Shown here: in pieces, positions 1-5,989 of the stretch | Layout: each line of letters starts with the position of its first letter | Numbering within the stretch: position 1 is the first letter of the stretch | Source: a bacterium | Lineage (GTDB): Bacteria; Vulcanimicrobiota; Vulcanimicrobiia; Vulcanimicrobiales; Vulcanimicrobiaceae | Assembly (NCBI GenBank): GCA_021807065.1 | Contig: JAKAPO010000019.1 | Location: 1 to 16,167, forward strand | Direction: 5' to 3' | Length of the DNA: 16,167 nucleotides | Made by a program: the position numbers and the translations under genes | The notes under the pieces: model-generated | Database searches by the model: none | What the model saw: only the letters and a program-made list of their open reading frames with translations | What the model was told of the DNA's origin: nothing

Positions 1-354
1 ATCCGGCACCGGAAGGCTTGCGACGTCGTGGGCGTTGCGGATCGGCCGTTCGAAGCGGGGGCCCTCCCCCTCCAGGAAGGACAGACCAAGTCCCATGGCG
101 TCTGGTATCGTCAGGATATCGGAAAAAAGGATGGCGGCGTCCAGCGCAAAGCGCCGCACAGGCTGCAAGGTGACCTCGCAGGCGAGCTCCGGGGTCTGGC
201 ACATCGTGAGGAACGACCCGGCCTGGGCACGCAGGGCGCGGTACTCGGGGAGATAGCGTCCCGCCTGGCGCATGAGCCAGACCGGGGTGAACGGAACGGG
301 CTTGCGCCTGCACGCGAGCAAGAATGGATGCGCGTCGTTTGATAGCGAGGCCAT
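1..354 (-). CDS. hemE: uroporphyrinogen decarboxylase, N-terminal 118 residues (cut by window edge)
   Basis: HemE removes four acetate carboxyl groups from uroporphyrinogen III to give coproporphyrinogen III in haem synthesis; it is cytosolic. Reading the minus strand from ATG at 354 gives 118 codons, open to the window edge. The family signature WLMRQAGRYLPEYR lies at residues 26-39; its arginines bind substrate carboxylates. LFSDIL at 76-81 contains Asp79, the equivalent of the catalytic Asp86 of human UROD. The stretch CQTPELACEVTLQPVRRF (52-69) also matches the family. The C-terminal two thirds lie outside the window. The start is the first ATG in frame, with a weak AGGA 11 nt upstream. 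The gene is divergent from ftsQ across only 30 bp. The identification is secure; the exact start is slightly less so. Confidence 0.95.
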   Translation of the reverse strand, partial: MASLSNDAHPFLLACRRKPVPFTPVWLMRQAGRYLPEYRALRAQAGSFLTMCQTPELACEVTLQPVRRFALDAAILFSDILTIPDAMGLGLSFLEGEGPRFERPIRNAHDVASLPVPD

Positions 355-370
355 ACGCTTCGGTATCCTG

Positions 371-377
371 TATTATA
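371..377. promoter_or_regulatory. symmetric -10 element TATTATA between divergent hemE and ftsQ
   Basis: The 30-bp gap between the hemE and ftsQ starts contains TATTATA. On the minus strand it gives a perfect TATAAT (377-372), 17 nt before the hemE ATG. On the plus strand it gives TATTAT (371-376), 8 nt before the ftsQ ATG. This fits the TATNATA pattern known for bacterial promoters that fire in both directions. No good -35 hexamer is visible on either side. Confidence 0.55.
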
Positions 378-384
378 CGCCGAA

Positions 385-1167
385 ATGAGAGGACGTCGGC
401 GGCGAAGGTCGCCCTTGCGGCAGTTCTGGGTAGTCGCGGTTGCAGCGCTCGTACTGGCAGGAGCGGTGGGATACCTCGTCGTGGCTTGGCCTGGTTTTCG
501 GCCACGGCACGTGCGCGTGATCGGGAACCGAATTGTCCCCACTGCCGAGATCCTCGCGCGTGCCGGCGTCGACCCGCACAGAAACGTTTGGTTGCAGAAC
601 ACCGGCGCGATGGCGCGCCGCATCGAGTCTATTCCCTACGTGTTGACGGCGCGCGTGCACCGACGCCCTCCCGCAACGGTGATTATCGACGTGACGGAGC
701 GCAAACCGTTTGCGAATCTTCGCGCCCTACGCGACGTCGCCTTAGTCGATGCTTCGCTGCGCGTATTGCAACTGGGCGAGGGATCGTCACTGCCAACGCT
801 CGCATATGCCGGGGAAATCGCACTCGTGCCGGGCCGGACTGTTGACGCGGAATCGATCCGCACGTTGCGCGAGATTCTGCTGGCATTGCGGGCACACGAC
901 GTGGATGCAACGGAGGTGAGTCTCACTGCCGGCGAGGTGACAGCGATCCTTCCGGGCGGTGTGCGCGTACTGCTCGGCGACGAAATAGCTGCGCCATCGG
1001 CCACAGCGCTCGTCGAGCCGATCCTCACGCGTTTTGCGCTGCTCGGACGACCGGTACGCGTGTTGGATCTGCGATCGCCGACGACGCCGGTGGTTACGGA
1101 GTCGGACGCGCCTCGCCCACCCAGAGTGCGCCGGGAACGTTCAGCAGCGTTACGACCAAGACGGTAA
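385..1167 (+). CDS. ftsQ: cell division protein FtsQ/DivIB
   Basis: FtsQ is the bitopic membrane protein that links early (FtsA/FtsZ) and late (FtsL/B/W/I) divisome proteins. The 260-residue product has a basic cytoplasmic N-terminus (MRGRRRRRSPLRQ), one membrane helix at about residues 14-35, and a POTRA domain at about 38-106 with FRPRHVRVIGNRIVP and PPATVIIDVTERKPFA. The periplasmic FtsQ beta domain follows, then a basic low-complexity tail. The length is normal for the family. No Shine-Dalgarno sequence precedes ATG 385, and the -10-like TATTAT ends 8 nt upstream, so the mRNA may be leaderless. It is first in an ftsQ-ftsA-ftsZ cluster. Sequence conservation of FtsQ is low, so the call rests on architecture plus context. 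Confidence 0.92.
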   Translation: MRGRRRRRSPLRQFWVVAVAALVLAGAVGYLVVAWPGFRPRHVRVIGNRIVPTAEILARAGVDPHRNVWLQNTGAMARRIESIPYVLTARVHRRPPATVIIDVTERKPFANLRALRDVALVDASLRVLQLGEGSSLPTLAYAGEIALVPGRTVDAESIRTLREILLALRAHDVDATEVSLTAGEVTAILPGGVRVLLGDEIAAPSATALVEPILTRFALLGRPVRVLDLRSPTTPVVTESDAPRPPRVRRERSAALRPRR

Positions 1168-1225
1168 CGAAGGCGATTCCTACTCCCGATGCCAGGATCG
1201 CCCGTCGGGAAGAGTTCGTCGTCAT
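1094..1225 (-). CDS. possible small single-helix membrane protein antisense to the ftsQ 3' end
   Basis: The minus strand encodes 43 residues from ATG 1225 to TAA 1094. A polar start (MTTNSSRRA) is followed by one long hydrophobic stretch at about residues 10-36 (ILASGVGIAFVTVLVVTLL then NVPGALWV) and a short polar tail. About 70% of third codon positions are G or C, as expected of coding sequence here. It overlaps the last 74 nt of ftsQ tail to tail and otherwise sits in the ftsQ-ftsA gap (1168-1401), which contains no other gene. I see no clear ribosome-binding site or promoter for it, and I recognise no family. It could be a chance ORF. Confidence 0.3.
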   Translation of the reverse strand: MTTNSSRRAILASGVGIAFVTVLVVTLLNVPGALWVGEARPTP

Positions 1226-1388
1226 CCCAACATGCATCGGCGAAGTCCACCGTCTTTCCACACTTTTTCACACCTTGTCCTCAAGGAGTCCGTGGTAGCC
1301 CCGCCAACCTCGCACCAGGTCTGCTCGCAGTCCCTATAGATTGTAGGGTTTCGACGGGCAAACCGCAATATATGGGGCATGAGGGGCT

Positions 1389-1393
1389 GGAGG
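1389..1393 (+). promoter_or_regulatory. Shine-Dalgarno GGAGG that selects GTG 1402 as the ftsA start
   Basis: GGAGG lies 8 nt before GTG 1402, an ideal spacing. The in-frame ATG at 1372 has no comparable site, and the still longer frame from 1189 has no family similarity. The site therefore favours translation starting with MRGTVAGLDIG. Confidence 0.6.
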
Positions 1394-1401
1394 CGAGTGC
1401 G

Positions 1402-2613
1402 GTGAGAGGGACCGTCGCGGGTCTCGACATTGGGACGACCAAGACGTGCGCTGTCGTCGCGATTGAGAGCGCCCAGGGCCTGGAGGTCCTCGGCGTTGGC
1501 GAAGCTCCCTCGCGCGGCATGCGCAAAGGCGTGGTCGTCGATCTCGAGGAGACGATCAAGGCAATCGAGGCCGCGACCGAGCAAGCCGAACGCATGGCCG
1601 GCGTTCCGGTGCAGGACGTGTACGTCGGCATCACCGGCGATCATATTCGGAGCACGAACAATCGCGCGGTCGTCGCAACGGCGAACGACAGCCGCGAAGT
1701 GGGAGAGGTTGACGTGCGCCGTGTCGTCGACGCAAGCAAACTCATCAACCTACCCGCGGATCGTCAGATCATTCACGCGCTGCCGCGATACTTCACGGTC
1801 GATGGTCAGGAAGGCGTCGACGATCCCGTCGGAATGGCCGGCGGACGGCTTGAGGTCGACACGCATATCATCACCGGCGGACAGACGTTCATCACGAACG
1901 TCTTGAAGTGCGTGCATCGCGCCGGTTTGGAAGCCGCCGGCGTCGTCTTCGAGCCGCTCGCGAGCTCGGCCTCGACGTTGCTTCCTGAGGAACGTCAGGT
2001 CGGCGTCGTGTTGTTGGACATTGGCGGCGGCACCACGGACATCGCGGTTTATTCGCTCGGCAGCGCGATCTATACCGCGACGATTCCGATTGGTGGGAGC
2101 GTTCTCACGAGCGATATCTCTCTCGGACTGAAAACGTCGCGCGACGAGGCTGAGGCGGTCAAACGGCAATACGGAGCTGGCGTACGTGATAACCAGTCGG
2201 AGGGGACGTTCTCGGTTCGGACCCTCGATGGCCATGCAAGCAAGAGCGTCTCGACGGCGGAGCTGCGCGCGATCGTCGTGCCACGCGTGCTCGAGACCCT
2301 GCGCGTGGCGCGGCAGAAGATCATCGAGAACGTACCACGCGATCTGGTTCTGGGAGAGGTGGTCCTGACGGGAGGGGGATCGCTGCTTCCCGGGATCGCT
2401 GCGATAGCCGAAGACGTCTTCGGGCTACCGGTACGCGTCGGCGTTCCCAAACATGTCGTCGGTCTAACGGAAACGGTGGCGCAGCCGCAGTATGCGACGG
2501 CGATCGGCTTGCTGCTTTTCGGCGTGAACGGCCACGGCACGATGATCGAGACCTCGCGCCGCCGCACGCTTGGCAATCGCATCCGCAAATTCGTGGCGGA
2601 TCTGTGGAACTAA
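1402..2613 (+). CDS. ftsA: cell division protein FtsA (actin-like membrane tether of FtsZ)
   Basis: FtsA polymerises on the inner membrane, anchors FtsZ and recruits later divisome proteins. From GTG 1402 the product has 403 residues. The actin-fold phosphate-1 loop is GLDIGTTKTCAVVA at residues 7-20. The FtsA-specific 1C (SHS2) domain follows (about 80-165). Phosphate-2 is VLLDIGGGTTDIAVYS near residue 200, and the adenosine motif TGGGSLLPGI is near 323. The C-terminus RRRTLGNRIRKFVADLWN is the amphipathic membrane-targeting helix. GTG 1402 was chosen for its GGAGG at ideal spacing and because homologues begin close to GLDIG; ATG 1372 is the alternative (413 residues). It lies 29 nt before ftsZ and is probably cotranscribed with it. 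Confidence 0.96.
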   Translation: MRGTVAGLDIGTTKTCAVVAIESAQGLEVLGVGEAPSRGMRKGVVVDLEETIKAIEAATEQAERMAGVPVQDVYVGITGDHIRSTNNRAVVATANDSREVGEVDVRRVVDASKLINLPADRQIIHALPRYFTVDGQEGVDDPVGMAGGRLEVDTHIITGGQTFITNVLKCVHRAGLEAAGVVFEPLASSASTLLPEERQVGVVLLDIGGGTTDIAVYSLGSAIYTATIPIGGSVLTSDISLGLKTSRDEAEAVKRQYGAGVRDNQSEGTFSVRTLDGHASKSVSTAELRAIVVPRVLETLRVARQKIIENVPRDLVLGEVVLTGGGSLLPGIAAIAEDVFGLPVRVGVPKHVVGLTETVAQPQYATAIGLLLFGVNGHGTMIETSRRRTLGNRIRKFVADLWN

Positions 2614-2642
2614 ATATCTTTTCACCATCGGAGGAAAGTGGA

Positions 2643-3716
2643 ATGGCAGAAGGACGGCGCTATCAACCGGAGCACGCGGCGACGATCAGAGTGATCGGCA
2701 TCGGCGGAGGCGGTTGCAATGCGATCAATCGTATGATCGACGGCGGGCTTGCCGGCGTCGAGTTCTATGCGGTAAACTCGGACGTGCAGGCGCTGCGTTC
2801 GTCTCGTACGGAGAACACGGTGCACATCGGCGGCGGGATGACGCGCGGTCTTGGAGCAGGTGCGAATCCGACGCTCGGGCGCCAAGCGGCTGAGGATTCC
2901 CGCGAAGATCTCGCAATGGTGCTCGCGGAGGCAGACCTCGTCTTCTTGACGGCGGGCATGGGCGGTGGCACGGGAACGGGCGCTGCACCGATCATCGCCG
3001 AGCTCGCGCGCGAGGCCGGCGCGTTGACGATCGCGGTCGTGACGAAACCCTTTGCGTTCGAGGGACGCAAGCGCATGCAGGTTGCCGAGACCGGAATCGC
3101 GGAACTTGAGCAGAAAGTAGATACGCTCATCACCATTCCAAACGAACGCATCCTCCAGGTGATCGAGAAGAAGACGCCGCTCAACGAAGCGTTTTCGTAC
3201 GCCGACGACGTGCTGCGCCAAGGTATCGCCGGCATCAGCGATCTCATCACCCAACCGGGTCTCATCAACCTCGACTTTGCCGACGTAAAGACGATCATGA
3301 CGGATGCTGGCTCCGCCATGATGGGCATCGGCGAGGGCTCGGGCGAGCACCGCGCCGCCGATGCAGCGCAGAAGGCCATCGCGTCGCCACTGCTTGAGAC
3401 GACGATCGAGGGCGCACGCGGCGTCATCTTCAACATCACCGGTGGCAACGACATGGCGATGTACGAAGTCAACGAGGCCGCCGAGATGATCAGCCGCGCC
3501 GTGGACCCCGATGCTCAGATCATCTTCGGTGCATCGATCGATCCCAGTCTGCAAGGAAAAGTTCGCGTCACCGTGCTTGCCGCGGGATTTGGCGCCGGTC
3601 ACACGTATCGCGGCTCGGTCTCGGGCTTCACATTCGATTCGGGGAAGTTCGAAACCGTCGCCCCGGTGAACATGGACGACATCGAAGTACCCGCATTCCT
3701 GCGGTATAGAAGCTAA
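2643..3716 (+). CDS. ftsZ: cell division protein FtsZ (tubulin-like GTPase)
   Basis: FtsZ forms the cytokinetic Z ring by GTP-dependent polymerisation. From ATG 2643 the product has 357 residues; GGAGG at 2630-2634, 8 nt upstream, fixes this start over the in-frame ATG at 2604 inside ftsA. The nucleotide loop GGGGCNAINRMID begins at residue 22. The tubulin signature GMGGGTGTGAAP is near 105. KPFAFEGRKR and the catalytic T7 loop NLDFADVKTIM (about 209-219) are present. The tail DDIEVPAFLRYR (345-356) is the conserved peptide bound by FtsA and ZipA-like partners. The linker between core and tail is short, roughly 20-25 residues against about 50 in E. coli. Confidence 0.98.
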   Translation: MAEGRRYQPEHAATIRVIGIGGGGCNAINRMIDGGLAGVEFYAVNSDVQALRSSRTENTVHIGGGMTRGLGAGANPTLGRQAAEDSREDLAMVLAEADLVFLTAGMGGGTGTGAAPIIAELAREAGALTIAVVTKPFAFEGRKRMQVAETGIAELEQKVDTLITIPNERILQVIEKKTPLNEAFSYADDVLRQGIAGISDLITQPGLINLDFADVKTIMTDAGSAMMGIGEGSGEHRAADAAQKAIASPLLETTIEGARGVIFNITGGNDMAMYEVNEAAEMISRAVDPDAQIIFGASIDPSLQGKVRVTVLAAGFGAGHTYRGSVSGFTFDSGKFETVAPVNMDDIEVPAFLRYRS

Positions 3717-3817
3717 GATTGGCCCTGCATTTAGCTGATGTCGTTGTCGTCTCGGGGCTCATGTACCGGTCGTACACTTCGCCCACTCGGCTCCGCGGAC
3801 GGAATCAAAGCAAGGCT

Positions 3818-3823
3818 TATCTA
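3818..3823 (+). promoter_or_regulatory. possible -10 box (TATCTA) directly before thyX
   Basis: TATCTA ends 7 nt before the thyX GTG at 3831, so transcription would begin at or next to the start codon. The only Shine-Dalgarno-like run, GGAG at 3824-3827, is just 3 nt from the GTG, too close for normal use. No good -35 is seen. The assignment is tentative. Confidence 0.3.
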
Positions 3824-3830
3824 GGAGCCT

Positions 3831-4652
3831 GTGGCGTATTCGGCACGCGTCCTGCTAGACAGCGTCAGCGAAGCCGGGATTCGGCTCACCACGATGGAGG
3901 TGACGTTTCCTCGCTTCGTTCTGGCCGAATTTAACACGCATCGGAATTTTTCGCGAAATTCGGCGAGCAGCAGGGCTATACCGACGGCCAAGATCGTCGA
4001 GCGCGTCGAGAGCGATCCCGTGCTGCCCGTTGAGTGGGGGCGAAATCAGAAGGGCATGTCGGCAAGCGAATTCCTCACGCCTGAAGACGAAGAAGAGGCG
4101 AGGCGAGCGTGGCTGGATGCAAGGGATGCCGTCGTCGAGCAAGTGCAGCGGCTACAGCACCTGCGCGTGCACAAGCAGGTTGCAAACCGGCTGCTGGAGC
4201 CGTTCCTCTGGCATACGGTGATCGTCACCGCTACGGAATGGAACAATTTCTTCGAGCTGCGCTGCGCGCCCAGCGCGCAACCCGAGATTCGTGAAGCAGC
4301 GGTTCGCATGCGGGCGGCGCGCAAAGAGAGCACGCCTCAGCTCGTGCCGTTGGGCGGCTGGCATCTACCGCTGATCCAGCCTGACGAACGGCGCCTGGAT
4401 GTCGAGACACTCAAGAAGATCTCCGCGGCGCGTTGCGCCCGTGTCTCATATCTGACGCACGCGGGTACGAGAGAGATGGAGAAAGATCTCGAGTTGTATG
4501 AGCGCTTGCGAGCGGATCGCCATCTTTCGCCCTTCGAGCACGTCGCAACGTCATTAGGCGACGATGCGTTCCACGCAAACTTTCGTGGGTGGACTCAGAT
4601 GCGACAAGAGGTAGAGAGTACCCCGAAATACGCTAGGGAAGGTCTGCTTTAG
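3831..4652 (+). CDS. thyX: FAD-dependent thymidylate synthase ThyX, with conserved blocks in permuted order
   Basis: ThyX methylates dUMP to dTMP using methylenetetrahydrofolate, FAD and NADPH. The 273-residue product carries THRNFSRNSASSR at 36-48, matching RHRxxSxNxxSxR except for the first Arg. Next come WHTVIVTATEWNNFFELR (127-144) and AQPEI (149-153), equivalent to the classical TVNAxSxxNFLxLR...AQxEI block. At the C-terminus are ARVSY (203-207) and SPFEH (233-237). In classical ThyX the ARVS/PFEH block comes first; here it comes last, so the order looks circularly permuted. The protein is also longer than the usual ~220 residues. GTG 3831 was chosen because similarity to this ThyX subtype begins at residue 7 or so, upstream of the next ATG (3894). 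It follows ftsZ after 114 bp. Confidence 0.9.
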   Translation: MAYSARVLLDSVSEAGIRLTTMEVTFPRFVLAEFNTHRNFSRNSASSRAIPTAKIVERVESDPVLPVEWGRNQKGMSASEFLTPEDEEEARRAWLDARDAVVEQVQRLQHLRVHKQVANRLLEPFLWHTVIVTATEWNNFFELRCAPSAQPEIREAAVRMRAARKESTPQLVPLGGWHLPLIQPDERRLDVETLKKISAARCARVSYLTHAGTREMEKDLELYERLRADRHLSPFEHVATSLGDDAFHANFRGWTQMRQEVESTPKYAREGLL

Positions 4653-4672
4653 TCTTCGGGCGTTCTGCTGTT

Positions 4673-4714
4673 GTCATCCCGAGCGAACGCAGCGCAGCGA
4701 GCGAAGTCGAGGAA
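4673..4714 (+). repeat. dispersed repeat copy 1 (GTCATCCCGAGCGAACG...)
   Basis: GTCATCCCGAGCGAACG at 4673-4689 recurs with one mismatch at 7471-7487. Both copies continue into similar GCGC/GCGAGCG and GTCGA runs. The sequence resembles the family of GTCATCC-type REP-like intergenic repeats found in many genomes. The element sits between thyX and the insertion sequence. The right-hand limit is uncertain. Confidence 0.5.
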
Positions 4715-4720
4715 CTGACG

Positions 4721-4743
4721 CAATACGACGCATCGTCGCGTTG
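4721..4743. other. imperfect hairpin upstream of the transposase promoter
   Basis: CAATACGACG (4721-4730) and CGTCGCGTTG (4734-4743) pair at 8 of 10 positions around a CAT loop. The hairpin has no T-tract. It may be part of the IS left end, where hairpins can limit readthrough transcription into the transposase. Confidence 0.3.
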
Positions 4744-4765
4744 TAGAAATACGCGCGCGATGCTT

Positions 4766-4774
4766 TGCTATAAT
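4766..4774 (+). promoter_or_regulatory. extended -10 promoter TGCTATAAT of the transposase
   Basis: A perfect TATAAT at 4769-4774 is preceded by TGC, the extended -10 motif, which can work without a -35 box. No -35 is evident. The start codon ATG 4781 lies 6 nt after the hexamer, which would place the transcript start at or near the A of ATG. Confidence 0.6.
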
Positions 4775-4780
4775 TCGTGC

Positions 4781-5745
4781 ATGAAACGTGAAGAGCAGCT
4801 GTCGTTTGCGGTCGCTGGATTCGATCGTTTCGCACGTACCACGAAGCGTGCGGCATTCCTGGAGGAGATGGAGCGGATCGTTCCATGGAAACGGTTATGC
4901 GCCGTGGTCGAGCCGTACTATCCCACCGGCGAGGGCGGCCGCCCGGCAATCGCGCTCGAACGGATGCTGCGCATCTACTTCTTGCAGCAGTGGTTCGATC
5001 TCGGCGATCCCACCGTTGAAGAGGCACTGTACGATAGCCGCGCGATGGAGGCGTTCGCCAAGATCGACCTCGGCCGTGAGCCGGTTCCCGATGAGACGAC
5101 CATCTGCAAGTCTCGGCATCTGCTCGAACGGCATGGCTTAGGACCGATCGTGCTCGAGGAAGTCAATGCTCACCTCGCCGAGCACGGCCTACGCATCGGC
5201 CGGGGAACGATTGTCGACGCGACGATCATCGCAGCTCCCAGCTCGACGAAGAATGCCTCAGGGCAGCGCGATCCCGAGATGCATCAGACGAAGAAGGCAA
5301 CCAGTGGCATTTCGGGATGAAGGCGCACATCGGTGTAGACAGCAAGCTCAAGATCGTGCACTCCTTTGCGGCGACGCCGGCCAACGTGCATGATGGCCAT
5401 CTCCTGCCCAAACTGCTCCATGGGAATGAAACGCGCGTCTGGGGTGATGCGGCGTACCGTGGAAAGACAGCGGTGATCCGCGCCTGCGCACCTGCCGCCG
5501 CCGACTTCACGCACGAGTATTCCGCTCGGCGGAAGGGGCTCTCCAGGCGAGAGCGGGCGATCCATCGTACCAAGGCTCGCATCCGCGCACGCGTCGAGCA
5601 TCCATTCCACGTCGTCAAGCGCATCTTCGGGTTCGTCAAGGTACGTTACCGTGGCATCGCCAAGAACGCGCACCGCCTCGTCGTCACCTTCGCACTTGCA
5701 AACTTGTACCTGCACCGGAAGCGATTGCTGATGGCGCGGGTGTAG
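4781..5745 (+). pseudogene. IS5-family transposase, frameshifted near 5297
   Basis: The transposase is a DDE enzyme that cuts and joins IS ends. The first part (4781-5320) runs from MKREEQLSFAVAGFDRFAR through the DUF772-like N-terminal domain to GRGTIVDATIIAAPSSTKN, which holds the first catalytic Asp. It then ends in KATSGISG and a stop. The downstream frame (to 5745) resumes with MKAHIGVDSK, VWGDAAYRGK (second Asp) and RARVEHPFHVVKRIFG (catalytic Glu). Restoring one G in AAGAAGG at about 5295-5297 gives KKGNQWHFGMKAH, the usual IS5 sequence. This indicates a one-base deletion rather than two genes. No classical slippery heptamer is present, so programmed frameshifting is unlikely. All three DDE residues survive, so decay is recent or the gap is a sequencing error. 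Confidence 0.88.
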
Positions 5746-5768
5746 TGTCTCTCGAAGTCGAGCAATCG

Positions 5769-5791
5769 GCCTCCCGAAGGGTTCGGGAGGC
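5769..5791. terminator. perfect 10-bp hairpin after the IS
   Basis: GCCTCCCGAA (5769-5778) and TTCGGGAGGC (5782-5791) pair perfectly around a GGG loop. It lies just past the transposase end. There is no T-tract on either strand, so intrinsic termination is uncertain; it could instead be a repeat or part of the IS flank. Confidence 0.4.
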
Positions 5792-5810
5792 TGAAAACCA
5801 AGGGGAATTC

Positions 5811-5989
5811 ATGAAAGGTCGGTCCGCGACCACCCGCTCAAGTCAGGTACACGCCGCTACTTCAGAGCTTCCCTAGAATCGAAAATCGATACCGTCTACC
5901 AGTCGCTCAACGGGAAGATCGATCGCCTGACCTTGGCTGGGATTGGAGCCCGGGTCACGGTGATGCTCGCGATTTTCTTTCGCCACTAG
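5811..5989 (+). pseudogene. broken small coiled-coil/membrane-anchor protein
   Basis: ATG 5811 has a good ribosome-binding site (AAGGGG, 5 nt spacing) but its frame stops at TAG 5874 after MKGRSATTRSSQVHAATSELP. Another frame, from about 5861, continues LESKIDTVYQSLNGKIDRLTL and then GIGARVTVMLAIFFRH, ending at TAG 5989. The second part has the heptad-like pattern of a short coiled coil followed by a membrane helix, as in many small phage or IS-associated proteins with repeated AKIDxL units. The two frames probably once formed one gene, with sequence lost near 5870. It overlaps the 3' end of the TIM-barrel gene tail to tail. Confidence 0.35.

Larger units (their letters stand above)
4712..5752 (+). 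mobile_element. IS5-family insertion sequence, inactivated; ends approximate
   Basis: The element carries a single IS5-type transposase gene broken by a frameshift. I found no convincing terminal inverted repeats, so the limits given are the inner edges of a 10-bp direct repeat CGAAGTCGAG (4702-4711 and 5753-5762) that flanks the transposase region. IS5 elements normally duplicate about 4 bp, so this repeat may instead belong to the dispersed repeat family beside it. The implied length of about 1.04 kb is normal for the IS5 group. Confidence 0.6.

Noticed and set aside
636..1271. Minus-strand ORF of 211 codons opposite ftsQ
   Set aside because: Its Ser/Arg/Thr-rich, low-complexity product is a shadow of ftsQ. 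Only the different-frame 43-codon ORF at 1094-1225 had a protein-like profile.
1268..1348. DnaA-box-like TTTCCACAC/TTTTTCACACC and the small inverted repeat CCCTA...TAGGG before ftsA
   Set aside because: No match to TTATCCACA, no cluster of boxes or AT-rich unwinding region, and the 5-bp stem is within chance.
1189..1401. N-terminal extension of FtsA from 1189
   Set aside because: The extra 71 codons have no FtsA similarity, and GGAGG sits ideally before GTG 1402.
2622..3602. Long minus-strand ORF (326 codons) opposite ftsZ
   Set aside because: It lies wholly antisense to a secure ftsZ, has a His/Asp/Arg-rich composition typical of shadow frames in GC-rich DNA, and shows no family motif.
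5290..5300. Programmed -1 frameshift in the transposase
   Set aside because: The shift site reads ACG AAG AAG G. A -1 slip would re-pair lysine tRNAs on GAA codons, which is poor, and no slippery A/T run is present. A one-base deletion is simpler.
4702..5762. 10-bp direct repeat CGAAGTCGAG flanking the IS as a target-site duplication
   Set aside because: IS5-group elements duplicate about 4 bp, and the motif looks like part of the neighbouring dispersed repeat. No terminal inverted repeats could be matched at these edges.
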